DNA from: Cafeteria roenbergensis
Lineage: Eukaryota; Sar; Bigyra; Bicosoecida; Cafeteriaceae
Direction: 5' to 3'
Assembly (NCBI GenBank): GCA_008330645.1
Contig: VLTN01000033.1
Location: 62,001-126,000, forward strand
Length of the DNA: 64,000 bases
Within the stretch, counting starts at the first letter, position 1. Every line of letters starts with the position of its first letter. Positions 33,401 to 41,626 of this stretch are shown here, piece by piece. The notes under the pieces were generated by a model. It worked only from the letters and a program-made list of their open reading frames with translations. It had not been told where the DNA came from and made no database searches. A program made the position numbers and the translations under genes.

Positions 33401-34832
33401 CGGCCAGCCGCCGCCGCCGCCGCCGCTGCCCCCTGCTCGCACCATCGTGGTCGTGAGCGAGACTCTGCACCTTCATTCATCGGGAAAGGCGCTCGCGCGG
33501 GTCCTGGCCTCGGCCGCCGCGCGGCTGCGCGACCTCGGCTGGGCAGTGAAGCTGATCGCCCGCCGCAGCGACGCGCGCCTCGCGTGGCCCGCCAATCCCA
33601 GTGAATTGGCAGCGCCTTCCACAGCAGCCTGCCGTGATGCAGGTGTCTGGCCGGGCATTTGCGCGGCTGGCGTGACCGTCGACGTTTCCCCAGCCCCATC
33701 TGGCGGAGACCGCGACGGCAGGGCTGATGCGGAGGCTGGTCCGGCCGCAGCAGGGCTCGACTCGGTCACCGACGCGGTGCTGGGTGGCGCTGCCGATGCC
33801 CAGTTCGAGCTCGACCTGCGCTGGGCAGCGGCTCGCCTCGCTACACTGCGCCCGTCGGCCGTGTTGTTCACCGATCTCGGCATCGAGGCGTGGTCCACGG
33901 CGCTGGCCCTGCGCCGCAGCGCCCCGCTGCAGGCGGCGCTGCCAGGCGGGCCCTGGGTGCCGCGAGTCGGCGGTGCGGCTCAAATCGACGTCGTCTACAC
34001 CACGCGGTTTCATGCCATGCCGTACCACGGGTCAGTCCCCCGTCACGTGGAGGTCATGTCCGGCAGTGGGTTCGCACCCTTTGTCCCGGCGATGCCCCGG
34101 GCGGTTTCGCGCTCGTACGTCAGGCGGCGAATCTTCGACGCCGCGGTTGCTGCCGGAATGCTCTCGGGGGCTGCCGACCACACTGGGCGCGGGGCGGCGG
34201 CAGGTCCACAGGGCAGCGGCTCGCCAGCGGCAGAGCCGGCCACAGACGAACGGGAAACGGCTGCGCCTGGGCTGTTTCTGCTGTTCGTGCCCCACACGCA
34301 GCCGAAGCTATCCTCCCCGTCGCTGCTCGGCCTCTTGCGCGCGCTGGCCGCCAGGCCCAGGGGGCTGGCGCTGCTTCTGGACGGCACAGGGGCAGGGTGG
34401 AGCCCCGTTTCCGCCGCCCGCCTCCGCGGGGTGGCTGCTTCGCCGCTCCTGGCTGCAGCCGAGCGTCGCGTCCTGGCCGGGGCCGCGAACCGCGTGGGCT
34501 TCCTCCCCCGGCTCACGGCCCAGGCGTACGCTGCTGTGCTGGCCGCCGCAGACGCTGTGTGGGACACGTGGCCCTACTCCGGGGTGAGCACGACTGTCGA
34601 GGCGGCGGCGGCAGGCGTGCCGATATTTGACGCCGCCTCGACCCTTGGCGCGTCGCCCTCGCTCTGCGCTGCGCACCATGCGCGGGAGCAGGAGGCGCCG
34701 CTGGCGGACGTCGCTGCGCTGCGCACCGTGCACGGGTGCGAGCTCTACCGCGCTGCGGTAAACGGGTCGCTCTTCGACCCCGAGCTGCCAGCCACCGGCC
34801 TGGTGGCCTCGCTGCTGCGCCGGCTGGGGTGA
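30492..34832 (+). CDS. Two-domain glycosyltransferase (GT4-like plus GT41/OGT-like)
   Basis: An intronless frame of 1,446 residues from the ATG at 30492, which starts a signal peptide (MVRLAAAAACLLAVVRASVC), implying a secretory-pathway lumenal enzyme. The first half is GT-B: TWTQLPHSYSIVGLALAKEL, the SVGSGTMNKGLDTLLEAAAG strand, and GEGFALPVLEAAAAGAPVVA with the E-x7-E motif of family GT4. A middle segment of about 500 residues has no clear fold. The C-terminal third has a second GT-B: TIVVVSETLHLHSSGKALAR, RPSAVLFTDLGIEAW, then ADAVWDTWPYSGVSTTVEAA, which closely resembles the DTFPYNGGTTTLEAL nucleotide-binding motif of O-GlcNAc transferase C-terminal domains. No TPR repeats are present. 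Substrates are unknown; a bifunctional protein- or lipid-glycosylating enzyme is inference. In-frame codons upstream to 30360 lack a signal-like start and were not used. Confidence 0.82.
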   Translation: MVRLAAAAACLLAVVRASVCRHRVEIETWTQLPHSYSIVGLALAKELSAAMGNECVHVVEAPAYRGRQAQWSRRPSADNASTALGRSGGERRECPDVILRAAFPLRLRKRGACPAASVVVLGTTEFGVAPIELFQDAEAEAAAGALAGCALDMAGPCTLRVAWSKVGPGVGVAAPSHWAAAGFAQAGLRADQLLVLPHGVDPSLWSAPMDAARAAGAAVWPAPAAFIRARQWQSMLGRFAAAIDPSGAAAAPLGSAASLDPACVWVVSVGSGTMNKGLDTLLEAAAGAALRVAPLGGCVRLLLKGLDAMYESDRLLQQWVGGAGRAMARAMAARTIAGSSAAGSGGDQAAGASLRVWSVGSELSQGAVAALVAGADLYAAPFRGEGFALPVLEAAAAGAPVVATAGGAADDYMSESWAVRVPSRPVAVSFGGQLGGGLAPDPAALSNAVVWAGLAKAAAAGRLGTECAAAVAAAAAAAVGPEGEGARVAKPEWLTMPPGRASCRQVATAAAWLSSASLAGRASAREWSWERAAAELLAAIDGGTFPPERRGEAGCATQRVTANAPATTGAVWRGRGAAAVRAVMARTGDAVSVTLRLCGVSDASSVMLAIVGATPHAPRAGRGRGRVGTGPVSPSEARATEARAASLLQRQIVGRWRVGSVWSGAQERERAGSGCVDAEVSWTARLGHVAALTLGPEAPGSARLCEVREDERAPGCGGSAGGSLRELWFAVAVEGSASLPAHAETDASLGEAASAWLGAPHDTRWSASPFNLSRALGRFGGLLAAKARAESPKLHALGVGAPVADARRPHWAAIGEATTSLWLGGDEAGAVALGAQPVRARAASRASGLLSPRPSALRDAAALGGSWECGWVAPVPQPREECGESRARLLLEHCSSNAAGLAATGAESQLRSPPQHAAARSAAPVPWTGPGGSRLFDPSPYLWYRAGAAAAEAFEAGAHRLAQRVALLLGGQPPPPPPLPPARTIVVVSETLHLHSSGKALARVLASAAARLRDLGWAVKLIARRSDARLAWPANPSELAAPSTAACRDAGVWPGICAAGVTVDVSPAPSGGDRDGRADAEAGPAAAGLDSVTDAVLGGAADAQFELDLRWAAARLATLRPSAVLFTDLGIEAWSTALALRRSAPLQAALPGGPWVPRVGGAAQIDVVYTTRFHAMPYHGSVPRHVEVMSGSGFAPFVPAMPRAVSRSYVRRRIFDAAVAAGMLSGAADHTGRGAAAGPQGSGSPAAEPATDERETAAPGLFLLFVPHTQPKLSSPSLLGLLRALAARPRGLALLLDGTGAGWSPVSAARLRGVAASPLLAAAERRVLAGAANRVGFLPRLTAQAYAAVLAAADAVWDTWPYSGVSTTVEAAAAGVPIFDAASTLGASPSLCAAHHAREQEAPLADVAALRTVHGCELYRAAVNGSLFDPELPATGLVASLLRRLG

Positions 34833-35190
34833 GTATTCGTGCCATCGCGACGGCGCTTGCTTGGGCGGGATGGTTCCAAGTGTGTATGTGTGTGCGCGTG
34901 TGGAGGAGGGCGGGGGAGGGAGGACTATGCTGTGGTGCAGCGTGCGTGGAAGCCGCTTCGTTCAATGTTGTGAAAGCGCCCCAGCGTGAAGCACAAGCCC
35001 GTGGCCGTTCCAGCCGTAACCGGACCTGGCCCGATCTGCCAGCGGCGCACACCCATGGTCAAAACTCTTGGCTAGCGGGCAGCTCGCTGCCGCAGCCGCA
35101 AACACAAAACGCCAGAACTTGAGGCTCACGCTCCCCGGCTGTGCCATTGGACGAGGCCAGTCTTGAGGCCACAGCGCCCTCCCGTTGCCA
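34833..35190. other. Convergent intergenic gap with TG-rich tract
   Basis: This 358-bp gap lies between convergent stop codons. A TG-rich stretch at about 34877-34907 follows the glycosyltransferase stop and could act as a GU-rich 3'-end processing element. No exon is visible. Confidence 0.5.
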
Positions 35191-36722
35191 TCAATGCAGA
35201 AACTGCCCCGCTCCGAGACTGTCCTGCAGAATGATGTGCTTGCTGGTCCTGAATACCTCGCTGATGTTTTCGGTGCTGGTCGCCGTGGTCACGCGGAAGT
35301 ACAGGTTCCGGTCCTCGTTGCGGTTCCGCGCAATGAAGAGGTCGCGGATGTACGCGAGGCCGCTGTCGTGGTCGCAGCCGCCGTCGTAGTCTTCAAAGAG
35401 GATGGTCCCGTCGGCCCGCTCCTGGCGGATGTCCACGCTACGAATCTTCTCGGAAAAGCGGTCGTGCTTGTTGAGGAAGAGCATCATGGCCGTGTTGTCG
35501 AACCAGCGCGAGTTGGCGATCTCGTCGAACAGGTCGAGGGCCTCCTCCAACCGATTCCTGGTCGAGTCCTCGTTCAGCACCTGGTCGTACTCCGACAGAG
35601 AGGCCACGAAGAGCACCGCCGTGACGTCCTCGAAGCAGTGGATCCACTTCTTGCGCTCGTTCTGCTGCCCGCCAACGTCGAACATGACGAACTTGCTCCC
35701 GTCCATATCAAACTCCTCCTCCACAATTCCAAGCGTCTTCACCCGCAGCCGCAGCATGTCCTCAGTCGTGGCAGTGTATCCGGGAGCGGCCACCTCCGCC
35801 GCCTTCTCGAAAAAGCTGCGGCGAGCAGACGGAAATCGGAATGCACTGGGCAACATGCACTCTGAGGCAGCACGTCGCTGCGCCCATTTCCGCACAGCCC
35901 GGTGCGCCGCACGGCCCACTCACTACGCTGCCGAGTCATCGAGCTGGAAGAGAGCGCGCCGGCCGTACGTGAGCTGGATGCCGGGGTCTGGCCACAGCCT
36001 TCCCACGAGGGCCGCAATGGCTTCGAAATCGTCCTCGTCCACGCCCTCGAACTCCTCAACCGCCTTGGCGTCCACCACTGTGAAGTCCAGCTCAGCTGCC
36101 ATGTCGACCAGCACCTGCATCTGCGCCTGGATGTTCTGCTGAATCACCGCCACCGTCTTTTCCCTCTCGTCCTTGGAAAACCCCTTGCCGTGAAGGATGC
36201 GCATCTGCTTGAAAATGGTGGACTTGCCGGACTCGCCAGAACCTGCGGGGCCGGGTAATGCGCGCGCGAGGGGGAGCGTGCGTGCGGAGAGTCGCAAGGT
36301 GGCGCCGGGCGCGGGGTAGCCGCACTGCCGCCTTTGAGTGATGAGCCAGACGCCCACGACCTGCGCGTTGGCGCGAGCGCCGCTTCGTCCGCTGCGCGGG
36401 AAAGGCCGCGAGGGGCACGAAGCCAGCCCCCCCCCAGCGGGCACGCGCACCCCTCGCGTCTCGCTTTCCGCGGCGAGGGCCCGGGGGCTGGGCCGGGGGT
36501 AGCCTGGCGGGCAGCGCAAGCAGCGTGGCCGACGAGAAACGGACGGGCGGCCCGCTTTGCTCAGTCTGCCGGACGCGCGTCGGGCCAGGCCGCGTGCTCA
36601 CCAAGCAGAAGCACCTTGACTCGCCTCTCGGCTTCGCGCCGGCGCATCTGGAGATCGCGCTCCACCTGGCGCGAAAGCTCGGCGGCTTGGGCGGCGCTCG
36701 GGTCCGAATGGCAAAGGCCCAT
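35191..36722 (-). CDS. Heterotrimeric G protein alpha subunit (copy 2)
   Basis: Exons are 36722-36602, 36242-35924 and 35815-35191; introns of 359 and 108 nt at exactly the same codons and phases as copy 1 give 354 residues. The N-terminus MGLCHSD has the lipidation residues. The P-loop is GSGESGKSTIFKQMRILHGK. Switch I is LRLRVKTLGIVEEEF. Switch II reads DVGGQQNERKKWIHCF, so the catalytic Gln is kept but the following invariant Arg is Gln. FLNKHDRF and TTATSTENI complete the nucleotide site. The C-terminus DSLGAGQFLH differs from copy 1 (DNLAATGFLD), which in known G-alpha proteins sets receptor choice. The identical gene structure and close sequence mark a local duplication. It lies upstream of, and on the same strand as, copy 1. 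Confidence 0.96.
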
Positions 36723-37039
36723 GACTGTGATACAAGCTTGCCTGCCTTTGCTTGCGTCGCGTGGCAGCTTGAGCAAGCGGCCTCGGGAGGCTGTGCAGCT
36801 GTGAGCAGCCTCGCTGGGGGGGGGGGCGGCGCCTGCGCGACTGGGTCCCCTGTGTGTCCGGCCAGCGTGGTTCGATTCAAGGCAGAGTCGGCTCCAAGTC
36901 TGAGGGTTGCACGAATGCGCGAATCAGCGGGCGGTTTGTGCGGGCGCCTTGCGAACAGCCAACACGCAGCCAAGGAGCGGGGACAAGCATTCAGCGGGGC
37001 ACCTCTGCAGGCGGTCAGCACAGCGCGGCGAAGACCAGC
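36723..37039. other. Intergenic region with an 11-G run
   Basis: This 317-bp region lies between the G-alpha 2 start and the MetRS stop on the same strand. It contains a run of 11 G at about 36816-36826 and is otherwise featureless by eye. It presumably holds the G-alpha 2 promoter. Confidence 0.5.
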
Positions 37040-40000
37040 TCAGCTCAGCTGGGCATCCGCCAGGCTGGGGGCAGTGAGCTGGGCGCCGCCGACCGTCATG
37101 GGCGTGCCGTCGAAGCAAGCCACGCAGCCGCTGTCTGTCCTGAGGCCGGGGAAGATCTCCCCCCACGGGTTGGTTCCCTTGCCCTTGAGGTTGATCTCGC
37201 TGTCGGGCGCGGAGCCCGCCGGGATGATGTCGCCGCAGTGCACGCGGTCTCCGACCTTCGCGCCAGCCGGGACGTCAACGAACTCAACCTTGGAGCGGTC
37301 CGCGGAGTTGGCGCAGAGCACCATGCCGTTGGACGTGAAGCCGCGCATCTTGACGGGCTTGAGGTTGGCCACCACAACGACCAGGCGGTCCTTCAGCTGC
37401 TCTGCCGTGTAGTGAGCGCGCAGTCCCGAGGCGATCTGGCGGGGCCCGTCGGCGTCGCCGCAGTCGATCTCCTCGCAGAACAGCTTGTCTGCGTCCGGGT
37501 GGTCCCACGCACGCACGATGCGACCAACGCGCAAGTCCACGCGCGCGAACGGCGGCAAGCTGGTGTCGGCATGAGCGGCCTTGGCCTTGGCAGCACCGCC
37601 CTTGGCGCCGCCCTTGCCCTTGCCCTTGGCAGCACCGCCCTTGGCGCCGCCCTTGCCCTTGCCCTTCTTGTCGGCAGCGGCGCCCGCCGAGGCCGCCGCC
37701 GCGGCGCCGGCCGCCGAGCCATCGCTGCCGCCGAAGCGAGCCCGCCAGCTCGCGACGTCATCGTCCGTGATGGGCCTGAAGAGCGGCACGGCCGGGAGGA
37801 CGGCGTGGCCGACCGGGAGGGTCCCGGCGCGGTTGAAGGTGTCCGGTACGAAGGGGAGGTGGTCGGCGTCGAGCAGGTGGCACACGCGGTCGGCGAAGGA
37901 GGGCATGTAGGGCTCAAACACCACGGCGACGAGGTGGACCATGTGGAGGGCCAGGGCGATGGCGTTGTGGTACTCCGCGTCCTTGCCCTCCTTCTTGAGG
38001 GTCCACGGCTCGGTGGCCTGGATGAACGAGTTCCCGGCGCCGGCAACGCGCAGGGCAGCGTTCAGGCCGGAGCGGAGCGAGCGGCCGGCCAGGGCCTCGT
38101 TGTACTCGGCAAGCGCGGCGTCAGCGGACTCGAAGAGCGCAGCCTCGGCGGGGCCAAAGGCCTCCGGGCGGAGGGCGGGCACGGTGCCCCCGGCCTTGAC
38201 TGCGAGGCTCAGGGTGCGGTTGACGAAGTTGCCCACGATGGCGAGGAGGAGGCTGTTGTTGCGCGCCGCGAGGTCGTCCCAGGAAAAGGCCGTGTCGGAC
38301 GTCTCTGGGCGCACGGAGAGGAGGTAGAAGCGCCACACGTCGGCGGACAGGCCGGTGTCCTTGGCGTTGTCGCCAAAGACGCCGACGCCGCGGCTCTTGG
38401 AGAAGCGGCCCCCCTCGTACTGGAGGTACTCCGTCGTGGACATCTCCTCCACGACCGTCCAGGGGCGGTCCTTGGCAGACGACGCGGCGGCGGAGGCCGA
38501 GGCGGGCTTGGAGCCCTTGAGGCAGGCAGGGAAGATGACGCTGTGGAAGGGGATGTTGTCCTTGCCCATGAACTGCGCCAGACGCACCTTGCCGGCGGAG
38601 CCGTCGGGCTGCCACCACTTGCGCCACCCCTCAGACTCGTAGCCGCCGGTGTAGTTGGCAGTCATGCTCATGTACCCGATGGGGGCGTCGTACCACACGT
38701 AGAACACCTTGGACTCGAAGCCGGGGTGCGGCACGGGCGTGCCCCAGGTGAGGTCGCGGGAAATGCAGCGCGGCTGGAGGCCGTTGGCGAGCCACGCACG
38801 CGTGGTTGCCACGCAGTTGGAGCTCCAGGCCTTGGAGGCAGCGCGCTCCTCCACCAGGGAGGTAAGCTCGCCCCCGAGCGAAGGGAGGTCCAGGAACACG
38901 TGGGAGGAGTCGCGCACCTCCACGGAGTGGCTCTTGTCGACGGAGCAGCGCGGGGACTTGAGCTCCGTGGCGTTGAGCAGCTTGCCGCAGCTGTCGCACT
39001 GGTCCCCGCGCGCGTCGTCGTCCTCGCAGTGTGGGCACACGCCCTCCACGAAGCGGTCGGCCAGGAAGCGGGTGCAGCCGGTGCAGAAGACCTGCTCCAC
39101 GCTCTGCTCCTTGACCAGCCCGCGGGCGGAGAGCCCCTTGAAGATCTCCTGCGCGATCTCCGTCTGGGGCCAGCCGGCGCTGTGCTTGGGGTCGGGGTGC
39201 GACGTGCGGCCGAAGAAGTCGAAGCCGATGTCGAACCACTCGTAGACTCCGCGGTGAATTGCATGGTACTTGTCGCAGATCTGGCGGGGGGTGAGACCCT
39301 CCTGCAGCGCCTTCATCTCCGTGGCGGTGCCGTACTCGTCCGTGCCGCAGATGTAGACCACATTCTTGTCCGGCCGCAGGCGGCACCAGCGCGCGTACAC
39401 GTCCGCGGACAGCACACACCCGATGATGTTGCCCAGGTGGGGCACGTTGTTCACATAGGGAAGCGCAGAAGTGATCAGCACGTTGTCCTTGCCCGCCTCG
39501 GGAAGCACGGGCCCAGCGGACTGCGAGAGGGCGGGGGCGCACGCAATCCACAGCAAGAAACGTGGCGCGGGCAAGCGGCGCCTTGATGCGGAGCCCGGTG
39601 GGCAACTGCGCGCGGCCCTGCATTGTGGGCACTGGCTCACCTTGGCTGCGCGCCTGCGGCGAGGGACCTCAGACCGCTCCACGGTCTTGCCCTCGTACTG
39701 CCCCTTGGTGCCGCCCTTGGCCTTGGCCGCTGCCGCGCTGCCAACGCGGATGGCCTCCTTGCGAGCAATGGCTTCGAGCTTCTTCGCCTCCAGCGCGCAA
39801 AGCTGTCCGAGCTGCGGAGCGGCTCTTGGCGGGACAACGGAGCGGGGAGCGCGCGCGGTTGGCGTCCAGCGGCGAGCGCGGCGGCACCTGCAACAGCCGG
39901 GCGCAGCTTCCGCGCTCGCAGCAGCTTGCGGCGGGCGAAGAAAAGGAACACGGGTCGCGAAGACTCTCGCCCGGCTTGCAGAGGCACCCTTGCCGCCGGA

Positions 40001-40080
40001 CTCACGCTCGTCCCACACGAGGCAGTCGCTGCCAAGTCTAGGAGAGGAAGGCCTTCGTGAGCCAGGCAGCGGGGGTCCAT
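37040..40080 (-). CDS. MARS1: Methionyl-tRNA synthetase, cytosolic type with C-terminal tRNA-binding domain
   Basis: Exons are 40080-40006, 39811-39641 and 39520-37040; introns of 194 and 120 nt (GTGAG...GCAG, phase 0) give 908 residues. The enzyme charges tRNA-Met. The class I HIGH motif is HLGNIIG in ALPYVNNVPHLGNIIG near residue 110; the KMSKS equivalent is RFSKSRG near 455. A zinc knuckle with four CxxC-type pairs lies near 230-275 (CTGC, CPHC, CDSC plus one Cys). Anticodon-binding helices follow (GLNAALRVAGAGNSFIQ). A Lys/Gly/Ala linker made of two identical 13-residue repeats precedes an EMAPII/Arc1p-like OB fold (ARVDLRVGRIVRAWDHPDAD). Exons 1 and 2 supply a short helical Lys/Ala-rich N-terminus; they rest on splice signals and phase only, so the start is less certain than the catalytic part. 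Confidence 0.93.
37587..37664. repeat. Perfect 39-bp tandem duplication inside MetRS
   Basis: Two adjacent identical 39-bp copies encode KGKGKGGAKGGAA twice in the linker before the tRNA-binding domain. Exact identity at synonymous positions indicates a recent duplication. Confidence 0.9.
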
Positions 40081-40527
40081 GGCGGCGCTGCGCTGAGTGC
40101 GCCGACGGCGGCACTGGTTGCGCTGGCGCTCGCGCCGGCAGAGCACGAGGCCGAGTTGCATTGCGACGCCCCACGGCCGATTGCCCCGCACCCCAAGCCA
40201 GCGCACAGGCAATGGCGGCGCACCGGGTCGGCTCACACGGCGCGCGACTGCCCCTTGTTTCTGCCCCTGGTTCCGCTCCTCCTGCCCCCCCCCCCCCCTC
40301 CTCCCGCCATACCCCGGCCGTGTGGTGTGGCGCAGGCTTGGCAGTTCGCGGCCGATGACGCCGATTTGCATCGCTTGCCAGAGCTCGGACGGGGACGCCC
40401 CCTCCCAAGCACAGCACACACAGGGCAGACAAAGTCTCAAAACGTCCCTCGCCGCATGCCGCAAGTGCGTCGAAGCAACAGGGGTGACCCGCCGACAGGC
40501 AGCCAGGTTCATGTGAGCGGTCCGGGG
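40081..40527. other. Intergenic region with C14 tract (MetRS promoter side)
   Basis: This 447-bp region separates the MetRS start from the cyclin-like stop (both minus strand). A run of 14 C lies at 40285-40298. The MetRS frame stays open through much of it, but no ATG-bearing homologous sequence is seen. It presumably holds the MetRS promoter. Confidence 0.5.
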
Positions 40528-41352
40528 TCAGCCGTCACTGCTCGCTGCTGCGGCAGAGGCTCCGGCCATCCCTGCGCCAGCGCCCTCTTCGATGCGCCTG
40601 GCTGCAAGCTCTGCAGCCTCCGTCCGCCGCAGGCAGCGCAGGGCGCGCCGCGGGTCCAGCACCTCCCGAGCGCCCGCAGCGAGCGCGGCAGCAACGGTGG
40701 CCGCCTCTTCCGCCGGGACCTTCTCCAGCGCCAGCAGGCTCGTCGGCGCGTCTCTCCCACTCAACACACACGACACGTACGCAGCGCAGGCAGCGAGCGC
40801 CGCGGGGCGCTCTGAGAAGGCGCCGTCGAGGCAGCTCGCCATTGCGTTCAGCAGCTGCAGCGACACCTGCGACTCCTGCCGCGAAAGCGGGGGCTGCGCC
40901 CGGCGGCACAGCAGCACCAGGGCCGCGTGGGGGGCTTCGCGCCTCACGTCAAAACCGAGCAGCCTGACCATGGCCACCTCCGCTGTGGCGATTTCGGACG
41001 CCGACGGGGAGCGGGCGGGCTCGGGGAACGCTGCCGCCCCCACGGGTGCCACAGCCGCCCCTGTGTCGGCTACGCTCAAGGTCTCGGCAGCAATTGCCTT
41101 CTGTGAGGCCTCTGCCGCGGTGGACACCGCTCGGCCGTCGTCAACGAGCAGCAGCTTGAGCCGCAGGGACACGCTGGCGGCACAAAACGCCCAGGGCGAA
41201 GGGGACACACAGCCGCCAGCGTCCCAGTGCCTCGCCACAATGCTTGCAGCCTTCCATCCGTCCTCGTCGGAGAGCTCGGCGAGTCTTGCTGTGCGCAAGG
41301 TGGCCTGCACGAGCCACCGGCGAGCGTACGCGGCTTCGGTTCCGTCGGCCAT
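40528..41352 (-). CDS. Cyclin-box protein, divergent (cyclin C/K/L-like)
   Basis: A single exon from the ATG at 41352 gives 274 residues (an open lead reaches 41439 but is Cys-rich and unconserved). The helices follow a cyclin fold: RWLVQATLRTARLAELSDED, KAASIVARHWDA, SPWAFCAASVSLRLKLLLVD, then EIATAEVAMVRLLGFDVRRE and APHAALVLLC. The E..ML..LGFDV....PH pattern is typical of transcription-type cyclins. A second cyclin-like set follows (LLNAMASCLDGAFSERPAAL, ACAAYVSCVLSG). The canonical MRAIL motif is not evident. A partner CDK and cell-cycle or transcription role are inference. It lies downstream of the Doa10-like gene on the same strand, 274 bp from its stop. Confidence 0.6.
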   Translation of the reverse strand: MADGTEAAYARRWLVQATLRTARLAELSDEDGWKAASIVARHWDAGGCVSPSPWAFCAASVSLRLKLLLVDDGRAVSTAAEASQKAIAAETLSVADTGAAVAPVGAAAFPEPARSPSASEIATAEVAMVRLLGFDVRREAPHAALVLLCRRAQPPLSRQESQVSLQLLNAMASCLDGAFSERPAALAACAAYVSCVLSGRDAPTSLLALEKVPAEEAATVAAALAAGAREVLDPRRALRCLRRTEAAELAARRIEEGAGAGMAGASAAAASSDG

Positions 41353-41626
41353 GGCCCGGGTGGCCCCCTTGGCCACTGCCCCGCAAGTGTGGGCACAGGG
41401 CACACACCTCCTACACCCCGGGAAGCGGCAGTCTCGCACTCCTTGGGCCGGGGCGCGTGCGTGCGCGGCGACTCAGAGCTCAGCGTGGATATTTGGTCGC
41501 CTGCAATGAATGCTGAGCGAATGCCGTCTCGAGTGGCCGGGGCGCGGCGCCACACACTCGCTCAGGGAACAGCTTGCCGCGCATGGCACCCGGAATGCGG
41601 GCGGCCCTCGCGATGGCTCCTGCCCA

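Noticed and set aside
40081-40432. Upstream open frame as MetRS N-terminus
   Set aside because: It stays open by composition only, reads as Pro/Arg/Gly-rich sequence, and a spliced ATG exon at 40080-40006 explains the start better.
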